From Streptomyces sp. NRRL WC-3618 (GTDB lineage: Bacteria > Actinomycetota > Actinomycetes > Streptomycetales > Streptomycetaceae), in the NCBI RefSeq assembly GCF_001280005.1, contig NZ_LGDW01000303.1, forward strand, positions 57,372-121,371: a stretch of 64,000 nucleotides of DNA. Direction: 5' to 3'. Position numbers and translations under genes: made by a program. Of this stretch, positions 48,663-57,471 are shown in pieces. Each line of letters starts with the position of its first letter. Position 1 is the stretch's first letter. The notes under the pieces are model-generated. The model was not told the origin of the DNA. It saw only the letters and a list, made by a program, of their open reading frames with translations, and searched no databases.

Positions 48663-49425
48663 GGCCCTTCCACTGCGGTGCGCGCTTCTCCGCGAAGGCG
48701 CGAGCTCCTTCGAGCGCGTCCTCGCTCTCGAACACCTTGGAGTTTTCGGCTTCCTGTGCCGCGCGTGCCGCGGCGACGCCTTCGGTGAGCGCCACGCGCA
48801 TGAGCTTCTTCGTCGCGAGGACGCCGAGCGGGCCGTTCTCGCCGATACGGCGGGCGAACTCCAACGCGGCGCCGACCACGTCTCCGGCTGGAACGACGCA
48901 GTTGACCAGCCCCAGCGCACACGCGCGCTCGGCGTCGATCAGATCTCCGGTCAGCCCGAGTTCGAGAGCGATCGCGAGGGGGATGCGGCCGGGCAGCGTG
49001 GTTCCGCCGCCAGCGGCGAACAGGCCGCGCTTGACCTCCGGGATGCCGAACCTGGCCTTGTCGGAGGCGACGACGATGTCGCAGTTGAGCAGGAGCTCGA
49101 ACCCTCCGGCGACGGCGGTGGCGTTGGCGGCACCGATGACGGGCTTGGGGTACTCGCCTCGGCTGAACATCGTGAAATGCGTGTTGTCGGACTCCGGCCC
49201 GGAGGAATCGGAACCGGCGGCGAACGCCTTGAGGTCCATGCCGGCGCAGAACGCCCGGTCGCCGGCACCGGTCAGCACCACCGCGCGCACCGCGTCGTCG
49301 TCCAGGCATTCACGCAGCGCCCGCGAGAGTGCGGCGATCAGGCCGGGGCTGAGGGCGTTGCGCTGGTCCGGGCGGTTGAGCGTGATGACCTCGGCAGAGC
49401 CTTCACGACGTCGGAGCAGATCCAT
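48658..49425 (-). CDS. Enoyl-CoA hydratase/isomerase
   Basis: A 255-residue crotonase. It contains VITLNRPDQRNALSPGLIAA, GDRAFCAGMDLKAFAAG for the first oxyanion strand, ANATAVAGGFELLLNCDIVV for the second, and FGIPEVKRGLFAAGGGTTLP. A Glu pair as in classical hydratases is only partly evident (PEVKRG), so a hydratase or isomerase role is equally possible. ATG at 49423-49425. A lone box TCCGGTA lies at 49437, and a four-box array lies about 120 bp upstream, so it probably belongs to the TACNGTA set. Confidence 0.92.
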   Translation of the reverse strand: MDLLRRREGSAEVITLNRPDQRNALSPGLIAALSRALRECLDDDAVRAVVLTGAGDRAFCAGMDLKAFAAGSDSSGPESDNTHFTMFSRGEYPKPVIGAANATAVAGGFELLLNCDIVVASDKARFGIPEVKRGLFAAGGGTTLPGRIPLAIALELGLTGDLIDAERACALGLVNCVVPAGDVVGAALEFARRIGENGPLGVLATKKLMRVALTEGVAAARAAQEAENSKVFESEDALEGARAFAEKRAPQWKGR

Positions 49426-49546
49426 CTCGACCGCCTTCCGGTAAGTGTTTCGCTGAAGGGTGTCCGGCGGCCCGACCGTCTTCCGCCGGTGGTGTGGTGT
49501 CGGCACACAGTCGGTTGCGGGACTGTGGCCGCCCGGCGCGGACTCT

Positions 49547-49589
49547 GCCGGTATTCTGTCCGGTAAAGCTTCCGGGAACGCTTTCGGTA
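49547..49589. promoter_or_regulatory. Four-box 12-bp-phased operator array
   Basis: GCCGGTA (49547), TCCGGTA (49559), TCCGGGA (49571) and TTCGGTA (49583) are in exact 12-bp register. They lie in the 626-bp region between the enoyl-CoA hydratase and the second TetR gene. The rest of that region (49426-50051) has no gene I can support. Confidence 0.6.
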
Positions 49590-49925
49590 AGCTACCACCC
49601 GCTGATCGGAGGGACAACGGCGCGGTGCACGGCTGCCGGAGGGGGCGTGACGCGGGGCCGACACCATCGTGGTGCTGCTCGAGATCGTCGGTCGGGCGCG
49701 GGTCAGGCTGATGTTGTTCGTTCCCCGGGGGGAAGGCCGGTGCCGAGGCGGTGCGGTGCGGTGACGGCTGCTCACAGGAATCGCCGACGACACGTCGAGC
49801 GTCCGCCGCGTGGTGGAACGGATCGCGGGTGAGGTGTCCGTTCCGACCCGGTTTACCAGAACCGCGCTGAGAACCAGCAGGCGGCGACGTGGTCCGGGGC
49901 GGTCGACCAGCCGTCGCGGCAGCGT

Positions 49926-49945
49926 TACGGTAATCCCTTACCGTA
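49926..49945. promoter_or_regulatory. TACNGTA-type operator with 13-bp spacing
   Basis: TACGGTA at 49926 and TACCGTA at 49939 are two exact boxes but 13 rather than 12 bp apart, about 107 bases upstream of the TetR start at 50052. It probably serves autoregulation. Confidence 0.65.
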
Positions 49946-50051
49946 TGCCATGCCGGGAGGCATTGGCTGGTACCGTGTCAGTCAGTTCGGAGCGCGGGCT
50001 CGGCCTACGCTCGGGCCGGGCCGGTGGGTGGTGACAAGGAGGAGAGGCAGC

Positions 50052-50843
50052 GTGACGAAGGCCGATTCCACCGGGACGCGTAAGCGTCGTCAGCGTAACT
50101 CGATCAACGCCGAGGAGATCGTCGGAGGTGCCTTCGAGGTCGCGCGGCGCACCTCGCTCGACCAGCTGAGCATGCCGATCCTCGCCGAGCATCTGGGTGT
50201 CGGCGTCACCAGCATCTACTGGTACTTCCGGAAGAAGGAAGAGCTGCTCAATGCGATGACGGACATCGCCGTCGACAAGTACCTGCGGCTGACGCCGGAG
50301 ATCCGGGCGGATGACACCTGGCAGAACACGCTGTCCTCGCACTTCCGCGCGCAGCGCGAGATCCACCACGAGGACGAGGTCCTCTCCGATCTGCTCTTCA
50401 TCCGCACCTCCACGTACAGCCGCGAGGCGGCCCGCCGCACCATGGAACTGGTCGAGTCCGTGGTGGCGAAGCTGGTCGCGGACGGTTTCACGCCCGACAA
50501 TGCGATGATGGTGTACAGCGCGATCGGTGTGTACACCCGCGGTTCGATCATCCACGAGCGCATCCTTCGGCTGGCCGACGCGCCGACGATCGACGCCGCC
50601 CGCCAGCGTCACATGACGGACTGGTCCCACCTGCCCGTCCTGGACGGCTTGATCGACCGCCATCCGATCTCCGGGACGAGTGACGAGGACTTCGAGTTCG
50701 GCATTGCGCGCCTGATCTGCGGGTTCGAGGTCCTCCTTCGCGAGCAGAGCCAGCGGCCTCGCAAGACGTCGCGCGGATCGACGGCCGCGCGGGGCGCGAT
50801 GACCGTTCGTAAGGCCCCTGCTCGCAAAAAAGCCGGATCCTGA
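50052..50843 (+). CDS. TetR-family regulator, paralogue B of the TACNGTA system
   Basis: A 263-residue TetR protein closely similar to the one at 31099. The HTH region reads NSINAEEIVGGAFEVARRTS, DQLSMPILAEHLGVGVTSIY, then WYFRKKEELLNAM. The ligand domain shares EDEVLSDLL, TRRTMEL-like and RLICGFEVLLREQ segments. It has an extra C-terminal tail of about 28 residues rich in Lys, Arg and Ala (RPRKTSRGSTAARGAM) that paralogue A lacks. GTG at 50052 follows GGAGAGGCAGC. It lies in front of the P450 and behind two operator arrays. It probably binds the same boxes. Confidence 0.93.
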   Translation: MTKADSTGTRKRRQRNSINAEEIVGGAFEVARRTSLDQLSMPILAEHLGVGVTSIYWYFRKKEELLNAMTDIAVDKYLRLTPEIRADDTWQNTLSSHFRAQREIHHEDEVLSDLLFIRTSTYSREAARRTMELVESVVAKLVADGFTPDNAMMVYSAIGVYTRGSIIHERILRLADAPTIDAARQRHMTDWSHLPVLDGLIDRHPISGTSDEDFEFGIARLICGFEVLLREQSQRPRKTSRGSTAARGAMTVRKAPARKKAGS

Positions 50844-51154
50844 GGGCTTCCGGGGATCGCTGCGACACCGGGATGGTCCGGTCCGATCGAGGCCGGTTCA
50901 CGCGGGCGCTCGGCTGGAGTCTCCCAGGCGCAGCAGGCCGTTTGCGTTCTCGTGCGGTGCATGTCGCCAAGGGCTGGGCTGGGGCCTTGGGCACCGTACC
51001 TGAAGGGCAGGTTCAGGGCCGCTCGTTGGGCACGGTCATCAGCGTGGCGGCGCCCGGCGGCGACGAGCCTGCTGCCGGGCGCCCGTGTGCTCGTGACGTA
51101 ACCGGACCCCGCCTGGGCGGGAATCGGGACCCTCGCGGTTCGGCTCGCCGGCCG
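50844..51154. other. 311-bp stretch with a possible decayed gene fragment
   Basis: Between the TetR and P450 genes. One frame gives LLPGARVLVT followed by a stop and then GTLAVRLAGRY, faintly like the cofactor region of a quinone oxidoreductase. The evidence is too weak for a pseudogene call. No RNA gene or clear hairpin was seen. Confidence 0.3.
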
Positions 51155-52420
51155 CTACCTGCGGACGGCGGCAGGGTCCCATTGCAGGGGGAGGCTGCGC
51201 AGCCCCATCACCAGGCTGCGCGACTCGTCGAACGGGATGTCCGGATCGATCTCGTACACCGGAATGCGCTTGTGCCACTCCTCATAGGCGATCGCTAGCT
51301 CCTGTCGCGCGAGGTGAGACCCGAGGCACCGGTGCGGCCCCGCACCGAACGCCAGATGCGAGATGTCGGTGCGGTCGAAGTCGACCGTCGTGGCGTCCGG
51401 GAAGTGCTGCTCGTCGCGGTTGCCGGCCGGCAGGCTGAGGATGAAGTGCTGGCCCTTCTTCACCGGGCAGCCGTCTACTTCGGTGTCGGTCATCGCCGTC
51501 CGCGAGATGTTCACGACCGAGTAGACGCGGAGGATCTCCTCGACCGCGCTGGGGATCACCGACGGGTCGGCCGCGATCCGCTCCCGGTCGGCCGGATGGC
51601 TCGCCAGATGGTGGAAGCCGTAGCCGAGCGAGGCGGCGACGGTGTCCAGACCGGCCTGGAACAGCAGGAGATAGAAAGAGAGCAGATCCTCGTGCGGGAT
51701 CGGCTCACCGTCGATCTGCCAGTCCATGGCGCGCGAGATGAGGTCGGAGCCGCGCTCCCCGGCCGGCGTCTTCCTGCGCTCGTCCAGGATCTGCGACAGG
51801 TATTCGGTGACCTCGGTCTGGGCCTGGATCGGGATCCGGAACGCCTCGGCCGGATCCGTCGACTCCGGGTGCATGATGTCGGTCTCCCATGCGATGAACT
51901 TGTCCAGTTCCTCGACCGGCAGGCCGATGATGTGCTCGAGGAAGATGGTGGTCGGGAACCTGAGCGCGAACTCCTTGGCGAAATCGCAGTGACCGCGGTC
52001 GATGAACCCGTCGATGAGTTCGTTGGCGCGCGCGCGGAGAGAGCCTTCCAGGCGGGCGACGGCGGCCGGTGAGAAGGACGAGGCGAGCAGCCTGCGCCAC
52101 TTCACGTGGATCGGGCCGTCGAGCGTTTGCGGCTTGAGGACGAACGGCGCCTCCTTGCCGGTCGCCGGATCGACGGCCTTGCTGTGGAACACGTCGGCGC
52201 GCTGGCCGATCTCCTGCACCAGGTCGTAGGTGGTGTAGATGATCTGGCCGGTACCGAGCGTGTGTGCCGGTCCGGCGTCCCGCAGGGAGTCCAGTTCCGC
52301 GAAACCGGCGAGCGGTTCGCGGCTGCCGCCCGTCGTCACCAGGTCACTGTAGGGGCATCGCTGTGCGATCAGCGCATCCCGCTCATCCGCATCGCTCGTG
52401 GTCTGCTCCGTCTGCGCCAT
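51155..52420 (-). CDS. Cytochrome P450
   Basis: A 421-residue bacterial P450. It has the I-helix LLFQAGLDTVAASLGYGF, the ExxR motif AVEEILRVYSVV, and the heme loop SHLAFGAGPHRCLGSHLARQ with the proximal Cys near residue 365. It needs a ferredoxin and reductase, both of which are encoded at 17-22 kb. The family is like CYP125/CYP142-type or terpene-oxidising P450s only in general layout, so the substrate is unknown. The ATG at 52420 lies 38 bases from a three-box operator (52458-52488), so expression is probably tied to the TACNGTA set. Confidence 0.96.
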   Translation of the reverse strand: MAQTEQTTSDADERDALIAQRCPYSDLVTTGGSREPLAGFAELDSLRDAGPAHTLGTGQIIYTTYDLVQEIGQRADVFHSKAVDPATGKEAPFVLKPQTLDGPIHVKWRRLLASSFSPAAVARLEGSLRARANELIDGFIDRGHCDFAKEFALRFPTTIFLEHIIGLPVEELDKFIAWETDIMHPESTDPAEAFRIPIQAQTEVTEYLSQILDERRKTPAGERGSDLISRAMDWQIDGEPIPHEDLLSFYLLLFQAGLDTVAASLGYGFHHLASHPADRERIAADPSVIPSAVEEILRVYSVVNISRTAMTDTEVDGCPVKKGQHFILSLPAGNRDEQHFPDATTVDFDRTDISHLAFGAGPHRCLGSHLARQELAIAYEEWHKRIPVYEIDPDIPFDESRSLVMGLRSLPLQWDPAAVRR

Positions 52421-52457
52421 GTCGCTCCTTCGCGCTCCCGTATCCGTGCAACGCTTT

Positions 52458-52488
52458 TACTGTTGCAAGTCCCGTGATGCTTACGGTA
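52458..52488. promoter_or_regulatory. Three-box TACNGTA-type operator
   Basis: TACTGTT (52458), TCCCGTG (52470) and TACGGTA (52482) are in exact 12-bp register just upstream of the P450 gene. Confidence 0.68.
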
Positions 52489-52553
52489 ACGACTCCAGTC
52501 GTCGGTCACAATGGAGGGGACGACTGTTTCGCCGGGCGGGAAAACGGTGACGG

Positions 52554-53948
52554 TCACCGCGGCTGCCGCAGCCGAGGCCGCAGAGCCGCAGTGGAGCGTC
52601 CCTTGATGGCGGACCACCACACACCAGCGCCGTAGGCGAGGTCGTCGAGGCGGCGTGCGATGCCGTACCTCAGTGGATCCACAGCGGCGCCCTGGTGCAG
52701 GTATTCCAGAGCGACGTCGGCCACCGCGGCCAGCGCGGTGGCCCGGCGTGCCCGGCGGGAGATCGTGCAGCCGGCCACCGTGAGGGGCCACCAGTGCCGG
52801 GTCAGCAGCGCGGACGTCTGGGCGAGCGCGCCGAGCGCGCCCATGGCCGTCAGTGAGGAGGCCAGCCGTACCGGGTGCTCCGTGCCGTCCAGTTTCCGGC
52901 AGACGCGCAGGACGGTCGTCGCGCCGACGGCGCCGGCCACCGGGAGCGACCAACGGCGTTGGGCGACAAGGGCGAGGACGAAGGCGCCGCTCCAGGGGGC
53001 GAGGACCGCGGGCGCGATGAACTCGGGGTGTCGTTCGGCGAGCGGGTGCGCTCCCGTCCCGTAGGCGGCCTTGCGTCGAAACCAGTCCCCGAGGCGGCCG
53101 CGGTGCTCGTGGGCGGCGTGGACCGAGGGCTCGTAGCGCACCCGCCGGCCGCTCTTGATGGCGCGCCAGCAGATGTCGACGTCCTCGCCGATTCTCAGCC
53201 GCTCGTCGAAGCCCTCGTCCAGGGCGTCGACGCGTGCGACGGCGCAGGCCGTGGAGGCCCAGGAGACGGGTGTCCCGGGGCGTACCAGGGCGGGACGGCT
53301 GCCCAGGTCGAGTGAGGAGCGTGTGCGCTCGTACCGTCCGATCCAGGTCGAGGAGCCGGGCGTTTCGAGAGCGGTGACACGGGGGACGGCCAGGGCGACC
53401 CGCGGGTCGCAGAAGTGCCGCAGCAGTGTCGGCACCGTGTCCTTGGGCAGGACGACGTCGGAGTCGACGAAGACCACATACGGCGTGCCGACCAGGCGAA
53501 GGCCCGCGTTCCGGGCTCCGGCGGGACCGACGTTGACCCTCAGGGGGACGAAGCGCGCGCCATACCGCGCGGCGGCCGCCTCGACCGGAGCGCGGTGAGT
53601 CGACGCGTCGTCGACCACGATCACCGGGGTGTCCGGCCCGATGCTCGTGAGCAGGCGGTCGAGCTCGCGCGGGCGGTCGCGGACGGGGACGACGACCGTG
53701 TACCGGGGGTCGTCGGGCAGGGGGAGGGCGCGGACGACCGGGTGCGCCAGCCCCGCCTCCAGGAGCCGGTCCGCCAGGAGGGCGCCCGCCCGGTCCCGTA
53801 CGTGGACCGTACGATCGGTCAGCAGTGGACGTGCCCGCCGGGTCAGGCGCAGCAGCCGCAGAGGGGAACCACCGAGGAGGGTGCGGCCGCCGTCCAGGAC
53901 GCGGGTGTCACGATCGAGCGCCACGACGAATCCGAGGGGCAGCGTCAT
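52554..53948 (-). CDS. mftF: Mycofactocin glycosyltransferase MftF
   Basis: A 464-residue family 2 glycosyltransferase. VVVPVRDRPRELDRLLTSIG and PVIVVDDASTHRAPVEAAAA form the nucleotide-binding fold, and YVVFVDSDVVLPKDTV carries the DxD metal site. The C-terminal 150 residues contain hydrophobic spans for membrane association. MftF adds glucose units to the mycofactocin redox core, making the oligoglycosylated cofactor. It is the last gene of the minus-strand mft operon. Its start overlaps the mftE stop by 4 bases, showing coupling. Confidence 0.95.
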   Translation of the reverse strand: MTLPLGFVVALDRDTRVLDGGRTLLGGSPLRLLRLTRRARPLLTDRTVHVRDRAGALLADRLLEAGLAHPVVRALPLPDDPRYTVVVPVRDRPRELDRLLTSIGPDTPVIVVDDASTHRAPVEAAAARYGARFVPLRVNVGPAGARNAGLRLVGTPYVVFVDSDVVLPKDTVPTLLRHFCDPRVALAVPRVTALETPGSSTWIGRYERTRSSLDLGSRPALVRPGTPVSWASTACAVARVDALDEGFDERLRIGEDVDICWRAIKSGRRVRYEPSVHAAHEHRGRLGDWFRRKAAYGTGAHPLAERHPEFIAPAVLAPWSGAFVLALVAQRRWSLPVAGAVGATTVLRVCRKLDGTEHPVRLASSLTAMGALGALAQTSALLTRHWWPLTVAGCTISRRARRATALAAVADVALEYLHQGAAVDPLRYGIARRLDDLAYGAGVWWSAIKGRSTAALRPRLRQPR

Positions 53949-54712
53949 CTCCCTGCCGCCTTCGTGCCAGGTCGGTCCCGTGCCGCGGGGTCCAGGAGGC
54001 GGCCGCGCTCGTCCGTCGTTGCGGCAGTGATCAGGCCGACGAGCCGGGACACCATGGTCCGCACATGCCGGCGGCCCTCCTCGGCCGATGCGCCGGCCGG
54101 GTCGCCGAGCACGCCCGACGGCGAGACGGCTTTGACGCCGTGGGCCGTCAGCAGAGGCATCAGGACATCCAGCGGGCGGGTGTCGCCGGCGACGGCCTCG
54201 AGGATCCGTACCTCATCAGGGGCGAGATACAGCATGACCGAGGTCTCGGTCCGGCCGGCGTGCGCGTCGCCTCCCGTGATGCCGCACCCGGCCCAGGCGA
54301 CGGCGTGCCCCTCGGCGCGCAGGGCGCCCAGGGCCGCGTCCAGGGTGGCGGTGTTGCCGCCGTGGCCGTTGACGAAGACGACGCGCCCGGCCCACAACGA
54401 CAGGGAGCGCACGGTTTCGACGATCACGGCGTGCAGGGCCTCGTGTCCGATGGAGACGGTGCCGGGGAAGCCGGCGTGCTCGCCGCTGGCGCCGTAGGCG
54501 AGCGTGGGCGCCACCAGGGGCGGCGGGGTGAGACGGGTAGAGAGTTCCTCGGCGGCACGACCGGCTACCGACTCGGCGATGACGCTGTCGGTGTTCAGCG
54601 GCAGATGCGGCCCGTGCTGCTCGGTCGAGCCGACCGGCACCAGGACCAGACTCTTGGCGGAAACGGTGGGCCAGGCCCGGTGCGCGAGCCGGACGTGCCG
54701 TGCCGTCGTCAT
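53945..54712 (-). CDS. mftE: Mycofactocin peptidase MftE (creatininase family)
   Basis: A 255-residue creatininase-family metallopeptidase. VPVGSTEQHGPHLPLNTDS holds metal ligands, VVFVNGHGGNTATLDAAL more of them, and AGRTETSVMLYLAPDEV the family Glu region. MftE cleaves the modified MftA peptide and releases the C-terminal cyclised Val-Tyr product. ATG at 54710-54712 overlaps the mftD stop by 4 bases (ATGA). Its neighbours and length match known mycofactocin loci. Confidence 0.95.
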   Translation of the reverse strand: MTTARHVRLAHRAWPTVSAKSLVLVPVGSTEQHGPHLPLNTDSVIAESVAGRAAEELSTRLTPPPLVAPTLAYGASGEHAGFPGTVSIGHEALHAVIVETVRSLSLWAGRVVFVNGHGGNTATLDAALGALRAEGHAVAWAGCGITGGDAHAGRTETSVMLYLAPDEVRILEAVAGDTRPLDVLMPLLTAHGVKAVSPSGVLGDPAGASAEEGRRHVRTMVSRLVGLITAATTDERGRLLDPAARDRPGTKAAGR

Positions 54713-55911
54713 CCGGCGACCGGGGCGGGGGCACTCGTGCCGCCGAGGGTCAGGGCGAACCCGGGAGGAATCACCAGGTCGTCGGGGGACAGCTCGTGGA
54801 CGGACGAGCGGCCCAGACCCAGCACCGCGGAATCGAGGCCGCCGCGCAGGATGTCCAGCACGTTCTCGACACCGGCCTGGCCGTTCGCCGCCAGGCCCCA
54901 CAGGTACGCCCGCCCGACCAGGACGGCCCGGGCGCCGAGCGCCAGCGCCTTGGCCACGTCGCTGCCGCGCCGGACGCCGCCGTCGAGCAGGACTTCGATG
55001 TCATCGCCGACGGCGTCCACGACGGAGGGGAGCACCCGGACGGTGGCGGGGGTGGTGTCGAGGTTGTTGCCGCCGTGGTTGGACACCGAGATCGCCGTCA
55101 CCCCGGCGTCGACGGCCCGTTTGGCGTCGTCCACCCGGGTCACGCCCTTGAGCAGGAAGGGCCCGCCCCACTCCTTGCGGAGCCAGGCGACGTCCTCCCA
55201 GGTGGGCGGGGTGGTCTGCATCCACTCGCCGTAGGCGCCGAAGAAGGTGGGTGCTTCGCCGCCCGGGGGGCGGAGGTTGGGGACCGTGAGGTCGGGAAGC
55301 CGGCCGGAGCGCAGATACGTCCACAGCCACCGGGGGCGGGGCAGCACGTCGGGAGCGAACTTCGCCATGGTCCTCACGTCGAGCTTGTCGGGGATCTGCG
55401 GGCTTCCCCAGTCGCGGCCGTGGGAGAAGGACCAGTCGAGGGTGGCGATGAGCGCCTTGGCGCCCGCGGACCTGGCCCTGTCCATACGCTGCACCATGCT
55501 GTCCCGGGTGCCGCTCCAGTACAGCTGGAAGAAGGTGTCGGGGTTGGCCGCGACGACCTCCTCCACCGGTTTGCTCGCGAAGGAGCTCAGCCCCATGATG
55601 ACGCCCCGGTTCGCCGCGGCCCGCGCCACGGCGACCTCTCCTTCCGGGTGCACGGCCTGCACACCGGTGGGAGAGATCAGCACGGGGAACGCCGTCTCGA
55701 CGCCGAGGACGGTCGTGGTCAGGTCGCGTTCGGCATGATGGCCCACGACGTGCGGGGCGAAGCCGAGGTCGACGAAGGCCGCGGCGTTGTCGTCGATCGT
55801 ACGGCCGTGCTCGGAGCCGGCGACGAGTGCTCCGTAGACGCTGCTGGGCAGGCGTTTCCTCGCCCGGCGCTGGGCCTCGGCGACCGTCTCGAACCAGGGG
55901 TTCTGGGGCAT
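54709..55911 (-). CDS. mftD: Mycofactocin dehydrogenase MftD (FMN, lactate-dehydrogenase family)
   Basis: A 400-residue FMN enzyme of the L-lactate dehydrogenase/glycolate oxidase family. It contains FPVLISPTGVQAVHPEGEVA, LLKGVTRVDDAKRAVDAGVT, AISVSNHGGNNLDTTPATVR with the active-site His, and VLLDGGVRRGSDVAKALALG. MftD oxidatively deaminates the released Val-Tyr core, creating the alpha-keto amide that carries the redox activity of mycofactocin. The gene starts only 3 bp after mftC ends and overlaps mftE. Confidence 0.95.
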   Translation of the reverse strand: MPQNPWFETVAEAQRRARKRLPSSVYGALVAGSEHGRTIDDNAAAFVDLGFAPHVVGHHAERDLTTTVLGVETAFPVLISPTGVQAVHPEGEVAVARAAANRGVIMGLSSFASKPVEEVVAANPDTFFQLYWSGTRDSMVQRMDRARSAGAKALIATLDWSFSHGRDWGSPQIPDKLDVRTMAKFAPDVLPRPRWLWTYLRSGRLPDLTVPNLRPPGGEAPTFFGAYGEWMQTTPPTWEDVAWLRKEWGGPFLLKGVTRVDDAKRAVDAGVTAISVSNHGGNNLDTTPATVRVLPSVVDAVGDDIEVLLDGGVRRGSDVAKALALGARAVLVGRAYLWGLAANGQAGVENVLDILRGGLDSAVLGLGRSSVHELSPDDLVIPPGFALTLGGTSAPAPVAG

Positions 55912-55914
55912 GCG

Positions 55915-57168
55915 TCAACTCTTCTCGTGCTGGGGTGACGGAGTCCGGGCGAGCCGCAGCCCGGCCAAGGGGTCCTGGGCGCAGTCGCTGACGGGAGGGC
56001 GTTCCAGGTCCGCGCGGCGGGCCGGCAGCGGCAGGTCCACCGGCCGTCGCCGGGAGTGGTCCTGGGAGGGGCGCGGCAGGTGGGCCCGGTCCGCCGGGCG
56101 TTCGGCCAGCAGATCCTCGCCGTAGCCCTGGACGCATTCGGGGTCGGGGCCGTCCAGCGGCAGCCCGGTGAAGAACTTGGCGGCCATGCAGCCGCCCTTG
56201 CACGTGTCGTAGAACCCGCAGGAGGCGCAGGCTCCGCCGGTCTGAGGCGAACGCAGGTCGCGGAACAGCGCGGACTCCCGCCACACCCCGGTGAAGCCGC
56301 CGGGATCGCGCACGTTCCCGGCGAGGAACTCGTCGTGGATCGCGAAGGGGCACGCGTACACGTCCCCGACCGGGTCGACCAGGCACACCACCCGGCCGGC
56401 GCCGCACAGGTTGAGGCCGGGCAGCGCCTGACCGTAGGCGGACAGGTGGAAGAACGAGTCACCGGTCAGCACCGACTCGCCGTGTGCCAGCAGCCAGTCG
56501 TACAGCTGGCGCTGCTGCTCCCGGGCCGGGCGCAGGTCGTCCCAGACATCGGCGCCGCGGCCGGACGGGCGCAGCCGGGTGAGCCGCAACTGGGCGCCGT
56601 AGCGGTCGGCGAGTGCCTTGAAGGCGTCCATCTGGGGGATGTTGTGCCGGGTGCACACGACGGAGAGCTTGAAGTTCTTCATCCCGGCCGCGGCGAGGTT
56701 CTCCATGGCCCGAAGCGCGGTGGCGTACGAACCGGCCCCGCGCACCGCGTCGTTGACCTCCGCGGTCGCCCCGTCGAGGGAGATCTGCACGTCCACGTAG
56801 TCGTTGCGGGCCAGCCGGCGGGCCGCCTCGGGGGTGATGCGGACGCCGTTGGTGGAGAACTTCACGCCGACGTGGTGGCTGGTGGCGTAGTCCAGGAGGT
56901 CCCAGAAGTCAGGGCGGACGGTGGGTTCGCCGCCGCCGATGTTGACGTAGAAGACCTGCATGGCCTCCAGCTCGTCGATGACGGCCTTCGCCTCGCTCGT
57001 GCTCAGCTCGCGCGGGTCGCGCCGTCCGGAACTGGACAGGCAGTGCACGCAGGACAGGTTGCAGGCGTAGGTGAGTTCCCAGGTCAGGCAGATCGGCGCG
57101 GCGAGGCCGTACTCGAACAGGTCGACCAGTCGCCGGGTGCTGTGGGCGGGTAGTGCGGGTGAGGTCAT
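55915..57168 (-). CDS. mftC: Mycofactocin radical SAM maturase MftC
   Basis: A 417-residue radical SAM enzyme. WELTYACNLSCVHCLSS holds the CX3CX2C cluster at Cys36, Cys40 and Cys43. A SPASM domain follows from about residue 260, with NLCGAGRVVCLVDPVG and GGACASCGFYDTCKGGCMAA binding auxiliary clusters. MftC decarboxylates the C-terminal Tyr of MftA and then joins it to the neighbouring Val. The ATG overlaps mftB's stop (ATGA). The last 60 residues are an Arg/Pro-rich tail that is less conserved. Confidence 0.97.
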   Translation of the reverse strand: MTSPALPAHSTRRLVDLFEYGLAAPICLTWELTYACNLSCVHCLSSSGRRDPRELSTSEAKAVIDELEAMQVFYVNIGGGEPTVRPDFWDLLDYATSHHVGVKFSTNGVRITPEAARRLARNDYVDVQISLDGATAEVNDAVRGAGSYATALRAMENLAAAGMKNFKLSVVCTRHNIPQMDAFKALADRYGAQLRLTRLRPSGRGADVWDDLRPAREQQRQLYDWLLAHGESVLTGDSFFHLSAYGQALPGLNLCGAGRVVCLVDPVGDVYACPFAIHDEFLAGNVRDPGGFTGVWRESALFRDLRSPQTGGACASCGFYDTCKGGCMAAKFFTGLPLDGPDPECVQGYGEDLLAERPADRAHLPRPSQDHSRRRPVDLPLPARRADLERPPVSDCAQDPLAGLRLARTPSPQHEKS

Positions 57169-57455
57169 GGGGCGGCCCTTTCGATGACCATGGACGACCG
57201 GGCCAGGGCGGTCAAGGCCGCGGTGAAGCGGGGGAGTTCGGCGGCGCCTACACCGGCTTGCGCGCAGGCGGCCCGGGCGGTGGGCACGTGCGGCAGGGCC
57301 CGCAGGACGGCGAGCAGGCGGAGGTCCTTGACGAACGACAGCCGACGGGTGCCGAAGTGGTACAGCAACGCGCCGAAGGGTTCCGGCCGCACCGAGACCT
57401 GCGGATGCAGGTCCCAGGCCCGGTCGATGTCCATGTCGGCGTTCACGGTGGGCAC
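57165..57455 (-). CDS. mftB: Mycofactocin RiPP recognition protein MftB
   Basis: A 96-residue RiPP-recognition-element protein. DRAWDLHPQVSVRPEPFGAL and LYHFGTRRLSFVKDLRLLAV match the MftB fold, which binds the MftA leader and presents it to MftC. It is placed directly after mftA and overlaps mftC by 4 bases. The CACA-rich C-terminal half is helical. ATG at 57453-57455; GGACCAGCGTGCCC lies upstream. Confidence 0.93.
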   Translation of the reverse strand: MPTVNADMDIDRAWDLHPQVSVRPEPFGALLYHFGTRRLSFVKDLRLLAVLRALPHVPTARAACAQAGVGAAELPRFTAALTALARSSMVIERAAP

Positions 57456-57471
57456 GCTGGTCCCCGCTCGC

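Noticed and set aside
50990..51150. Possible quinone oxidoreductase fragment
   Set aside because: Only a few residues match and the frame has a stop within them.
22374..52488. Assigning the operators to KstR or KstR2
   Set aside because: The known KstR and KstR2 sites have AAC-GTT or CAAG-CTTG cores, which differ from TACNGTA, and I saw no such sites at these promoters.
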